Below are positions 8,058-16,368 of a stretch of 59,179 bases of DNA, piece by piece (positions within the stretch are counted from its first letter, which is position 1; each line of letters opens with the position of its first letter). Origin of the DNA: JBAYFX01 sp041666965 (GTDB taxonomy: Bacteria; Patescibacteriota; Microgenomatia; UBA12405); contig JBAYFX010000003.1 in NCBI GenBank assembly GCA_041666965.1, forward strand, positions 1-59,179. The letters run 5' to 3'. Below the pieces are notes generated by a model. It did not search any database, had not been told where the DNA came from, and saw only the letters and a list, made by a program, of their open reading frames with translations. The position numbers were made by a program, and so were the translations under genes.

Positions 8058-9524
8058 TTAACGAGTAAATCTACGTGTAGGTCTAACAAAATCTGTTGGG
8101 ATACTAAATGGTACCGAAGGTTTAGTTGTAACAACAGGGTTAGGAAAACTGGTAGGATTGGGTTTAACAAAATCTGTTGGGAGACTTAAAGGTACGGAGG
8201 GAATAATTGTTACAACGTTGTTCAAAGCACCAGTCGGATTAATGTAGATGGTCGGAGCCCTAGTAACTGAAGGACGAGGGGTTCCTAGCAAGTTATTATC
8301 GCTTCTGGTTCGTGATGGCCAGGGGAAAGGAGTTGAGTTAGTACCACCTCCAAATGATCCTCCTCCCATTGGTGCGGAGCTAGTAGTCGGAAACTTACAG
8401 GCACTTAAAGTTTTGTCTGTGGGCTTTTTTCCGGCAGCTACCTGCTTTTGAATTCGATCATAGAAGCCATAAAAGATATGGAACATGTCTTCAAGATTGT
8501 ACTTGGCTGCTCTCATGTGCATGGTTGTGTCTTCTTTACACTTCGTATTACCTTTACAGTTGGTAGCATTTAAAACGTTGTGAGCTGTCCAATATTCCCA
8601 CTTGGCGCCATGGGCAGTGTAAGGACGACTGGAGCGGGCTTCGTCAAAAAGCACAAAATTAAAAGTTTCCCAAGGCCGTTTAGAATCATGGATTTCAGCG
8701 GTCTGATACCAATCGGTTTTAAAACGTGATCCCATTGAGGCCATATAGCTTTGGTAATAGCTAATGTCAAACCCAGACTGACCAAGCCGAGGAGCTAAAC
8801 AATCTACATACAAGACTAAATCCTGAATATACTTGGAAAAATTCAAAAGCCGCTGACTAAAAACTCGCGCAGCAATCGATTTGGCCTGATCACGAAGAAT
8901 TTGGTTATCAGTATAGGCCTGAACACTGTCTATGGCTTTTTGAATGTCGGTTATGGTTTTGGCAGCAGCAAATTGAGAGGAAAATTTCTCAAATTGAATC
9001 AACTGAGTATTAAAAAAGGCCTTAAGATCAGCTTTTAATTTTTCGTCAACATTTAGGGCAGGATCAGTAGGACATGGGTCGTCAATATTTTCACAGATTC
9101 CGTCATTCAACCAGGGTTTAGATAAGTTTAAATTCAACATCTTTTGTAAACGGTCACGATGGGCACTTACTGCCAGTTGGGCACGAGCGTAAACCTCGGG
9201 AAAGACAGCAGCCTGAAGTTCGGGGTTGCTATCTCTTTGTTCCAAAGTTTCTTGGAGCTGGCGCCTTATGGCCCGCATTTCGTTCATGTATTCATCACTT
9301 CGGAAGTATTTAACCGTATCGTTTACCTCATCGACTGTGTATCCAACTGTTTCACGCATAAAATTGCCCGGTTGAGGGAAATTAGGATCGTCTGGAGTGG
9401 GATATAAGCCTTCGGAGTTAACAGGGGGAGTGTACTCGGTTGTAATGGTTAAGGCACGACTGGTAAGCGGAAACAACAGACAAATAAGAATAAGTACGAA
9501 TAGCATTTTTTTATTTAGTCTCAT
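8058..9524 (-). CDS. Secreted alpha-helical protein with Pro/Thr-rich repeat tail
   Basis: A 488-aa protein of unknown function. It has a typical signal peptide (MRLNKKMLFVLILICLLFP, likely cleaved near residue 24), a mainly helical region to about residue 375 with several cysteines (CENIDDPC, CKGNTKC), then a Gly/Ser/Pro-rich tail. The tail carries two copies of a unit resembling KPSVPFSIPTDFVRP. The mature domain contains YQSYMASMGSRF and W-rich segments that match no family I know. It is first of a two-gene unit with 7678-8049. No promoter with leaderless spacing is visible upstream. Confidence 0.65.
   Translation of the reverse strand: MRLNKKMLFVLILICLLFPLTSRALTITTEYTPPVNSEGLYPTPDDPNFPQPGNFMRETVGYTVDEVNDTVKYFRSDEYMNEMRAIRRQLQETLEQRDSNPELQAAVFPEVYARAQLAVSAHRDRLQKMLNLNLSKPWLNDGICENIDDPCPTDPALNVDEKLKADLKAFFNTQLIQFEKFSSQFAAAKTITDIQKAIDSVQAYTDNQILRDQAKSIAARVFSQRLLNFSKYIQDLVLYVDCLAPRLGQSGFDISYYQSYMASMGSRFKTDWYQTAEIHDSKRPWETFNFVLFDEARSSRPYTAHGAKWEYWTAHNVLNATNCKGNTKCKEDTTMHMRAAKYNLEDMFHIFYGFYDRIQKQVAAGKKPTDKTLSACKFPTTSSAPMGGGSFGGGTNSTPFPWPSRTRSDNNLLGTPRPSVTRAPTIYINPTGALNNVVTIIPSVPLSLPTDFVKPNPTSFPNPVVTTKPSVPFSIPTDFVRPTRRFTR
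8081..8216 (-). repeat. Imperfect tandem repeat in the secreted protein tail
   Basis: Two 55-base copies (8081-8135 and 8162-8216) with an 81-bp period encode the repeated Pro/Thr units at the C-terminus. The period is a multiple of three, so copy-number change would keep the frame. Confidence 0.75.
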
Positions 9525-9584
9525 ATTTGTTTATTGACCAGTTAAGTTAGCTACAAATACTTAATCAAAAAGTGATACCAAATG

Positions 9585-11033
9585 TCAAGGACTTAGATAT
9601 TTTTCTAACAAACTTTTGGCTACAACAGGATTAGCACTGCCACCTGACGCCTTCATAACTTGGCCCAACAAAAACCCAATGGCAGAGGGATTTTTATGAA
9701 AATCTGAAACTGCCTTAGGATTAGTGTCGATTACTTTCCTAATTATTTCTTCTATTTGGTTAATATCGGAAACCTGAAACAAATTTTGGTTTTTAGCAAT
9801 TTCCAAAGGATCTTGACCCGATTTGTAGCTTTCTACAAAAAGGAATTTTGCTGATGTTGAAGAAATTTGATTGCTGGCCAACGCTTGAATAATAGCTTGT
9901 GAGTGTTGAGGATTAACTTGAGAAAGGTTAATATCCGCGTTTTCTAAATTTAAATACTCGGATAACGCTCCTAAATACAAATTGGCAACGGTTTTTTTAT
10001 CTTTGGTTTCAGAGAGGTTGGTTAGATATTTTTCGTAACCGGCAGAAAAATCTTTAGATTTAGACAGGGTTTGGGCATCAGCAACAGGCAAACCCATTTC
10101 AACGTATCTCTGAACTACTTGTTGGGGTAACTCGGGAATTGTTGATTTTATTAATTCTACTTCTGAAGAGGTGTAAGCAAAGGGAGGAATGTCGGGCTCA
10201 GGGAAATAACGGTAATCAGCACTCCCCTCTTTTTCGCGTTGTAAGAAAGTTACTTGTCGGTCGGCATCCCATCCACGAGTAGTTTTGTTGGCGTCTGATT
10301 TTACAATACCGGTTGTTTGCCACTCGGTAAGTTGGCGGTTAATTTCAAAATCGATTGCCACCATTACACCGGTTAACGAGGCAACGTTTTTAACTTCAAC
10401 CAGCGGGGTGTAAAAAACTCCCTGTTCGGCTTCTATTTTTAAGTTAATAGTTGGCTCACAACGCATGCTACCTTTTTCGATGTCCGCGTCCGAGACTTCC
10501 AAATAACGAATTATTTGCTGAAGAGAGGTAAGGTAGGTTTTGGCTTCCTGGGCACTGACAATGTCTGGCTCAGAGACGATTTCAACTAGAGGCACACCAC
10601 TACGATTGTAATCAAGCAGAGTAACTTCCTGTCCATTAAGAGTGGTATGAACTGACTTGCCAGTATCTTCTTCCATGTGGGCTCGGTTGATACGGATTTT
10701 ATGGCTATCGATTTCCAGAAACCCGTTTATGGCTAGAGGTTTTTGAAGTTGAGTAATTTGGTAACCTTTGGGAAGGTCAGGGTAAAAATAATTTTTGCGT
10801 TCAAAAAAAGATTCGGGGTTAATGGAACAATTTAGGGCTAAGCCGATTTTGGCACACCAGTCAAGAGCCGTTTTGTTAGGAACCGGGAGAGCACCGGGGT
10901 ACCCCAGACACACCGGACAAGTATGAGTGTTTGGTTCTACATGAAAATGCTCAGCCGGGCAACCGCAAAACATTTTAGACTTAGTTCTGAGTTCAACATG
11001 GACTTCTAAACCGATTATGGGTGTGACTTTCAT
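9585..11033 (-). CDS. gatB: Asp-tRNA(Asn)/Glu-tRNA(Gln) amidotransferase subunit B
   Basis: GatB binds mischarged Asp-tRNA(Asn) or Glu-tRNA(Gln) and activates the acyl group for amidation. The 482-aa product has the family start IIGLEVHVELRTKSKMFCGC, the zinc-binding cysteines of FCGCPAEH and TCPVCLGYPGALP, and the segments EDTGKSVHT, DYNRSGVPLVEIVSEPD and SADYRYFPEPDIPP. It ends with the helical tRNA-binding YqeY-like tail (GFLLGQVMKASGGSANP). Length is normal. The start overlaps the DUF218 gene by 4 bp. It is last in gatC-gatA-DUF218-gatB, so Gln-tRNA and/or Asn-tRNA are probably made by the indirect route. Confidence 0.97.
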   Translation of the reverse strand: MKVTPIIGLEVHVELRTKSKMFCGCPAEHFHVEPNTHTCPVCLGYPGALPVPNKTALDWCAKIGLALNCSINPESFFERKNYFYPDLPKGYQITQLQKPLAINGFLEIDSHKIRINRAHMEEDTGKSVHTTLNGQEVTLLDYNRSGVPLVEIVSEPDIVSAQEAKTYLTSLQQIIRYLEVSDADIEKGSMRCEPTINLKIEAEQGVFYTPLVEVKNVASLTGVMVAIDFEINRQLTEWQTTGIVKSDANKTTRGWDADRQVTFLQREKEGSADYRYFPEPDIPPFAYTSSEVELIKSTIPELPQQVVQRYVEMGLPVADAQTLSKSKDFSAGYEKYLTNLSETKDKKTVANLYLGALSEYLNLENADINLSQVNPQHSQAIIQALASNQISSTSAKFLFVESYKSGQDPLEIAKNQNLFQVSDINQIEEIIRKVIDTNPKAVSDFHKNPSAIGFLLGQVMKASGGSANPVVAKSLLEKYLSP

Positions 11034-11620
11034 AATTTTGTTAAATAATTTTCTTGTAAGTCCTTTTGGGATAATTCCATAATAGTTTGGTCATCACCCG
11101 GAGTAATATTTTTATAAAAAGCCACACAATCCTTTAGTTTGACTTTTTCTTTGGATTTAATACTTTGTTCTATTTCGAGGGGGTATAAGTAATCAGCTGA
11201 AACTATTTTATATTTAAATTTCGGTCCCAAAACCATTTTAATGTTGTATTCTTGCCGTTTTAGAAAAATATCTGAAGGAATAATAAAAATGGGTGAATAA
11301 TTATGCGGTTTTAGAAATCTTTGCTTAATCCAACAAAGATTGTGAACAGTAGTTTGACCTTCCTCCCCTATTTCAATTTGATCAGAGTTACAGCCAAGAT
11401 TCAGGGCCAGATTCGCCATAGCTCGAGCTTCGGTAACCGGAGGGATGTAGGTTAAATTCCAAGCATATTTCCCGGAGAATAGTAGTTGAGGGACTAGCTT
11501 TGATTTTAATAAATCGACTGCTTTTTCTACGCATGCTACTGAGCTATCTGCCAAAGTACCATCCGGTTTAATACCTGTACCGAAAACTATGGCCACATCA
11601 AATACATATTCTTGGGTCAT
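11030..11620 (-). CDS. YdcF-like DUF218 protein inside the gat operon
   Basis: A 196-aa DUF218 (YdcF/SanA-like) protein. The family fold shows as FDVAIVFGTGIKPDG near the N-terminus, PQLLFSGKYAWN, the VTEARAMANLALNLG helix, the IEIGEEGQTTVHN segment with its conserved T-x-x-N, and PIFIIPSDIFLKRQ. DUF218 proteins have been linked to envelope or cofactor chemistry but no general reaction is established. This one has no membrane segment. It overlaps gatA and gatB by 4 bp each and so must be translated with them. This position is unusual; a link to aminoacyl-tRNA metabolism is only a guess. Confidence 0.8.
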   Translation of the reverse strand: MTQEYVFDVAIVFGTGIKPDGTLADSSVACVEKAVDLLKSKLVPQLLFSGKYAWNLTYIPPVTEARAMANLALNLGCNSDQIEIGEEGQTTVHNLCWIKQRFLKPHNYSPIFIIPSDIFLKRQEYNIKMVLGPKFKYKIVSADYLYPLEIEQSIKSKEKVKLKDCVAFYKNITPGDDQTIMELSQKDLQENYLTKL

Positions 11621-13086
11621 AACGGGGGAAGTTGGAGGTGGTAATCGGTAAGCTGTTGAAATTGGTGACCGACGGAAAAAAGATTGGCTTCTTGAAAATA
11701 GTTACCGATTATTTGAAATCCAATAGGTAAAGATTTGGAGTCAAAACCACAAGGCAAAGCCAGAGCCGGAAGCCCGGCAACATTAACACAAACCGTATTG
11801 ACATCAGCTAAATACATGGCCAGCGGATCATTAACCTTTTCTCCTAAAGGCCAAGCGGTTGTCGGAGAGACCGGCGCTAAAATAATATCCACAGACCGAA
11901 GCGCATTTTCAAATTCTTGTTTAATTAAAGTTCTAATTTGAGAAGCTTTTATGTAATAAGCATCATAGTAACCGGATGAGAGGGCGTACGTACCGATTAA
12001 AATTCGGCGCTTAAGTTCCGGCTCTAAAAATTGACCCCTAGTTTTGAAATAAGTATCAATTAAGCTAGTGGTGTTTTGGGCGGTTTGTCCAAACCGAACT
12101 CCGTCGTAACGGGCCATGTTGGCGGAAATCTCACAGGGAACCAAGGTGTAGTAAACATCAATCCCCAATGAAGTAGAGGGGAGTGAAATGTCCATCAGAA
12201 TGGCTCCTTGTTTTTGAAAAAGTTCGGCGGCTGCCATAACCTGAGTTTTAACTTCCAAATCTATACCCTCACTAAAATATTCTTTGGGAATTCCGATTTT
12301 CAACCCTAAAAGATTTACAGAATTAAGAAGTTGGGAGTATTGAGGGACCGGGTTTGTTGAAGAAGTTGCATCACAGGGGTCGGCTCCAGCCATAATTTCT
12401 GTAACCAGCGCCAAATCAGACACGTGGCGGGCTAAAGCTCCGGGGCAATCAAAAGATGAAGCCATGGCGGTAATACCATATCGGGAATTGCGGCCATAAG
12501 TTGGTTTGATCCCGGAAACACCACACATGGACGCTGGTTGCCGAATCGACCCTCCGGTATCAGTACCCAGAGCAACGTGGGCTAGCCCCCCGGCAATAGC
12601 GGCAGCAGAACCACCGGAAGACCCTCCGGGAATTCTAGTTTTGTCCCAGGGATTTTTTGTAGGAAAATAACCGGAGTTTTCAGTACTAGCACCGAAAGCA
12701 AAAGGGTCAGTATTGGTTTTCCCAACTAATATGGCATCCTCATCTATTAATCTTTGATAAACGGTAGAAGAATAAGGGGGAATGAAACCTTTTAAAATCT
12801 GGGAACCGGCAGTGGATTGAACACCCTCAGTTAAAAATATATCTTTAACGGCAAGAGGTAACCCTGCTAATTTGCCCAGTTGAGTTTTGTTTCTTATTTT
12901 ATTTTCTAGTTTCTCTACCCATTGTTTAGCAAGGGTGGGGGTTGGAGTTATAAAAGCTTGAAGTTGTGGGTCATACTTTTCAACTCTTTTTAAATAGAAG
13001 TTTAATAAATCGGTAGGAGTAAGCAGGCCGCCAGATAATTGTTTTTGAACTTCATTAATGGTTAGAAGACTTAAATCGGATATCAT
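11617..13086 (-). CDS. gatA: Asp-tRNA(Asn)/Glu-tRNA(Gln) amidotransferase subunit A
   Basis: GatA is the glutaminase subunit. It hydrolyses glutamine and channels ammonia to GatB. The 489-aa product shows the amidase signature: catalytic Lys in PLAVKDIF (about residue 80), cis-Ser and nucleophile Ser in GGSSGGSAAAIAGG and GTDTGGSIRQPASMCGVSG. Further conserved blocks are SSFDCPGALARHVSD and LALPCGF. Length is normal for the family. Start and stop overlap gatC and the DUF218 gene by 4 bp (ATGA junctions), so translation is coupled. Confidence 0.97.
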   Translation of the reverse strand: MISDLSLLTINEVQKQLSGGLLTPTDLLNFYLKRVEKYDPQLQAFITPTPTLAKQWVEKLENKIRNKTQLGKLAGLPLAVKDIFLTEGVQSTAGSQILKGFIPPYSSTVYQRLIDEDAILVGKTNTDPFAFGASTENSGYFPTKNPWDKTRIPGGSSGGSAAAIAGGLAHVALGTDTGGSIRQPASMCGVSGIKPTYGRNSRYGITAMASSFDCPGALARHVSDLALVTEIMAGADPCDATSSTNPVPQYSQLLNSVNLLGLKIGIPKEYFSEGIDLEVKTQVMAAAELFQKQGAILMDISLPSTSLGIDVYYTLVPCEISANMARYDGVRFGQTAQNTTSLIDTYFKTRGQFLEPELKRRILIGTYALSSGYYDAYYIKASQIRTLIKQEFENALRSVDIILAPVSPTTAWPLGEKVNDPLAMYLADVNTVCVNVAGLPALALPCGFDSKSLPIGFQIIGNYFQEANLFSVGHQFQQLTDYHLQLPPL

Positions 13087-13379
13087 TTAGCAATACTTGG
13101 CTGAGTAACGATATAGTTTTCATGATGACGAGGTGCATTATTTAGGACACTTTGAGAAGATAAGGTTTGAGAGGAAATTGGAGAGGTTTGGAAAGATGAT
13201 GAATTACTCGTAACCTGAAAAGTCGGTGCGATTGAGGAAGTATCAATCTTGTTAATTCTAGCCACATGCTCCATGACGGTAGCCAATTGAATAGCGTAAG
13301 TTTCTGTTTCCTCTGGAGTTAAGTCGATACGGGCGAGTTTGGCAATGTGGGCGATAGTAGCAGCGGTAATTTGGGACAT
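13083..13379 (-). CDS. gatC: Asp-tRNA(Asn)/Glu-tRNA(Gln) amidotransferase subunit C
   Basis: GatC is the small belt-like subunit that holds GatA and GatB together. The product (98 aa from the ATG at 13379) begins MSQITAATIAHIAKLARIDL, followed by TPEETETYAIQLATVMEHVARI and a late DTSSIAPTFQV segment, all typical. A TTG at 13385 would add two residues. The ATG is preferred because it matches the family start and sits eight bases after TAAAAT. It is the first gene of the gat operon. The tail after residue 80 is Ser-rich and ends near the NAPRHHENYIV motif. Confidence 0.92.
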   Translation of the reverse strand: MSQITAATIAHIAKLARIDLTPEETETYAIQLATVMEHVARINKIDTSSIAPTFQVTSNSSSFQTSPISSQTLSSQSVLNNAPRHHENYIVTQPSIAK

Positions 13380-13398
13380 ACTCAAGGATTTTACAACA

Positions 13399-14469
13399 TT
13401 AATCTGTTTTAGTTTGATAAAAGTCAGGAAGACGGGAGGTAAGACTGGCTTTAAGTCGAAGTAGTTTCCAGCGCCAACGGTCAGCCAGATTGTATAACCG
13501 ATAAAATAGAGGATTAATGACTAGATCCCAAGTACCTACAAACTCCACCAAAGTCCCGCCGTATCCGAATTTAAACCGATGAAAACCGTAACCATTTTGA
13601 GACTCGGAAGCGCCGGGACCCAAGCAACCCCACAAATCAAAGGTTTTTAACCCCTGAGAGTGACCGAATTTAATAGCTTCCCACATTAAAAGATTGGGGG
13701 CCATAACCTCACGGTTTGAATCAGCACTAGCCCCATAAGGATAAAAAAGACGATCTTTTAAAACGAAAAGCATAAAGGCGGCGAGAGGCTTGCCCTGATA
13801 ATAGGCAATAAGTATTTTGGCCATATTATTGGCCTTAACTAGCTTCCAAAGCCTTTGATGGTAGCTTTTAGAGTGCAAGTAAAAACCCTGCCGCCGGGTG
13901 GTATCAAAAAGTAATTTTAAATAAGTTTCAAAACCCAAATCGTTAGTTTCATCTTTTATTTCTACCCCATGCTTTTGGGCTAATTTAATGTTGTAGCGGG
14001 TTTTAGGGTGAAAAGATGATAGTATTTCGTCTTCTGAATGAGTTAAGTCAACTAGAAAAGTATGAGGGTAAAAGGCGACTTTGGGAGACGGGACAAAGTC
14101 GTTAAATTGAGGTAAGGGATTAATTTTTTCAACTTGGGAATCACCGATAAATTTTTGATAAATAACTTCGGGCTCAAATTTTACAAAAATTGCATTCTCC
14201 TCGTGGGCAATTTTGTTAATAACAGTTAGAGTGTCTGAAGACAATTGGGGACCACGCAAAACAGTACCAATAGAATAAGGCAGACGGGGAATTAAATGAA
14301 AAGAGAGGGTGAAGGCTGAAACAATTTTATTTTGATTAAAAGTTCCTAACCGGTAAACTTTATGGCCTTGACTTTTTTGGAAATCGCCCCAGACCCAAGT
14401 TTGAACCGGGTGAGTCACTACCGAGTCGTAAAGCTCTTTTTCTTTATCGTAAAGAATTCTGGTTATCAT
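13399..14469 (-). CDS. FemABX-family peptidyltransferase (lipid II interpeptide bridge)
   Basis: Fem enzymes use aminoacyl-tRNA to add amino acids to the stem peptide of peptidoglycan precursors. The 356-aa product has the tandem GNAT-like layout, with HPVQTWVWGDFQKSQGHKVY at the start, a phosphate-loop-like HPKTRYNIKLAQKHGVEI in the middle, and the strongly conserved end KTFDLWGCLG followed by GFHRFKFGYGG. Length is normal. An extended -10 box (TGTTATAAT, box 14481-14486) lies 11 bases before the ATG, predicting a leader of about four bases. It sits between gatC and the PcrA-like helicase. The amino acid transferred cannot be told from sequence. Confidence 0.88.
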   Translation of the reverse strand: MITRILYDKEKELYDSVVTHPVQTWVWGDFQKSQGHKVYRLGTFNQNKIVSAFTLSFHLIPRLPYSIGTVLRGPQLSSDTLTVINKIAHEENAIFVKFEPEVIYQKFIGDSQVEKINPLPQFNDFVPSPKVAFYPHTFLVDLTHSEDEILSSFHPKTRYNIKLAQKHGVEIKDETNDLGFETYLKLLFDTTRRQGFYLHSKSYHQRLWKLVKANNMAKILIAYYQGKPLAAFMLFVLKDRLFYPYGASADSNREVMAPNLLMWEAIKFGHSQGLKTFDLWGCLGPGASESQNGYGFHRFKFGYGGTLVEFVGTWDLVINPLFYRLYNLADRWRWKLLRLKASLTSRLPDFYQTKTD

Positions 14470-14490
14470 TTAATTGGCTAATTATAACAA

Positions 14491-16365
14491 TCAATAAATA
14501 TCAGGGTCGTAGAGGAAATCGGAGTCAGAGTGAGGGGATTTGGGACTGAAGCCGGCGGTAAACGAAGTGTAATCGGTAGTTTCTACCAAAGAAGAAGGGA
14601 TATCGGAAAGGAAGCGAGATGGTTGATTGAGTGAACTTTTACCGAAAAATAGACGGCGACGGGTGTGGGTTAAATACAAATAATCTTTGGCCCGGGTAAT
14701 CCCCACATAACACAGACGGCGTTCTTCTTCAATGTCAACGTCCTCAATCAAACTACGGGAATGGGGTAAAATCCCCTCCTCAAAACCGACAATAAACACT
14801 GATTCAAACTCCAGCCCTTTGCTGGAATGAAGGGTCATTAACCGGACACCGGTACGGTTTTCATTTTTTTTATTTTTTTCCTGAAGAGAGTATTCCTGTT
14901 GAACCAAAGAAACGTTTTCCAGGAAGTCTGGGAGCTTGGGAAAACTGGTAGCCACTGATTGAAGTTCTTTAATATTCTCCAGCCGGCGTTGATCGTCCTC
15001 ATCACGTGGATCATATTTATTTAAGTAACCAGTATTGGTCAGGACGGTTTCTAAAACCTTTAAAGTCGACTGTTTTTGGGGGTCAAAATCCATCAACTGG
15101 CTTAAAAATACGGTCGAGGCTCGTTTACCAATCGCCTTTTGAATCCGACCCCACGACAGTTGATCTTTGGGATTAAAGATGTACCGAAGCATGGCTAAAA
15201 TGTCTTTTATTTCAGAACGGTCATAAAAGCGAAGACCACCAATCAATACATAGGGAATAAGGTGCTTTAAAAACACTTCTTCAATCACCCGGGATTGAGC
15301 ATTGGTTCGGTACAAAACAGCAATTTGTTGAAAGGGTATTTGGCCGTTATAGAGTTTTATTTGTGCTGCAACGAATTCAGCCTCAGCAATTTCAGAGTCT
15401 AGTATTGCCACCTGAATTGGGTTATTTGTGGTTCTAGTGGCTTTAAGATCTAAAACCGGATGACTGGTGTTTTTTGAAATAACAGTATTGGCGGCCGTTA
15501 AAATTGTTTGGGTTGAGCGATAATTCAATTCCAAATTAATAATTTTCGTATCAGGAAAATCGGTAGTTATGTTCATTAAATTTCTAAAGTTAGCGCCACG
15601 CCAACCATAAATAGACTGAGAAGCATCACCGACTACGGTTAATTGCCGATATTTACTTGAAATAAGTTTAGTCAGAGCATACTGAATTTCATTAGTATCC
15701 TGATACTCGTCAACCAAAAGGTATTGGTAAGTTTGCCAAACTGTACTGAGAGTTGGAGAGTGCTCTGAGAGGAGAACGACTGTCTGATAGATTAGATCGG
15801 AAAAATCGAGAGCTTGAAATTCCATAAGACGGCGTTGATAGCGTTCATAGATTTTGGCGGCGTATTCAGTCCAAAAGCCAGTTGCGATTTGGCGAGCAGC
15901 AGCGGGGGTAAGCATTTTATCCTTGGCTGACTCAATATAGTAAGCAACGGAAGATGGTTTAAACTCTTTGGGGGTTAGATTAAGGTCAGCAATAATGGAC
16001 CGGATCAGATTTTCCTGATCATCTGAGTCATAAATGACAAAGTTAGAAGAAATGCCGATGTGCTGGCCGTGTTTGCGCAGTAAGCTAACTCCAAATGAGT
16101 GAAACGTGCCGGCAAATAGGCCGGTGCCATCATTTTTTGCCAACAATTTGGACAATCTCAGCTTCATTTCGGCGGCCGCTTTGTTAGTAAAAGTTAAAAG
16201 CAAAATATTTTGAGGTGAAACATGTAGAGAATTTATGAGGTGGGCTGCTCGATGGGTCAATACCCTGGTTTTACCGGAACCTGCTCCAGCCAGAATTAAC
16301 AACGGTGAGCCAACATGCGTAATTGCCTCAACTTGTTTTGGATTAAGTGAATCGTGAACTGACAC
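14491..16365 (-). CDS. pcrA: UvrD/PcrA-family ATP-dependent DNA helicase
   Basis: A 3'-5' superfamily-1 helicase for repair and replication-conflict removal. The 624-aa product shows LNPKQVEAI (Q motif), LAGAGSGKT (Walker A), TFTNKAAAEMK (Ia), LLVDEYQDTN (Walker B), VGDASQSIYGWRGA (III), LNYRSTQTIL (IV), TLHSSKGLEFESVF (V) and VGITRAKDYLYL (VI). Length is slightly below the usual 650-750 aa because the C-terminal RNA-polymerase-binding tail is short. The start is GTG at 16365, three bases after the stop of the DUF2298 gene. Unlike the helicase at 4456-7656 it has no nuclease domain. Confidence 0.95.
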   Translation of the reverse strand: MSVHDSLNPKQVEAITHVGSPLLILAGAGSGKTRVLTHRAAHLINSLHVSPQNILLLTFTNKAAAEMKLRLSKLLAKNDGTGLFAGTFHSFGVSLLRKHGQHIGISSNFVIYDSDDQENLIRSIIADLNLTPKEFKPSSVAYYIESAKDKMLTPAAARQIATGFWTEYAAKIYERYQRRLMEFQALDFSDLIYQTVVLLSEHSPTLSTVWQTYQYLLVDEYQDTNEIQYALTKLISSKYRQLTVVGDASQSIYGWRGANFRNLMNITTDFPDTKIINLELNYRSTQTILTAANTVISKNTSHPVLDLKATRTTNNPIQVAILDSEIAEAEFVAAQIKLYNGQIPFQQIAVLYRTNAQSRVIEEVFLKHLIPYVLIGGLRFYDRSEIKDILAMLRYIFNPKDQLSWGRIQKAIGKRASTVFLSQLMDFDPQKQSTLKVLETVLTNTGYLNKYDPRDEDDQRRLENIKELQSVATSFPKLPDFLENVSLVQQEYSLQEKNKKNENRTGVRLMTLHSSKGLEFESVFIVGFEEGILPHSRSLIEDVDIEEERRLCYVGITRAKDYLYLTHTRRRLFFGKSSLNQPSRFLSDIPSSLVETTDYTSFTAGFSPKSPHSDSDFLYDPDIY

Positions 16366-16368
16366 TAA

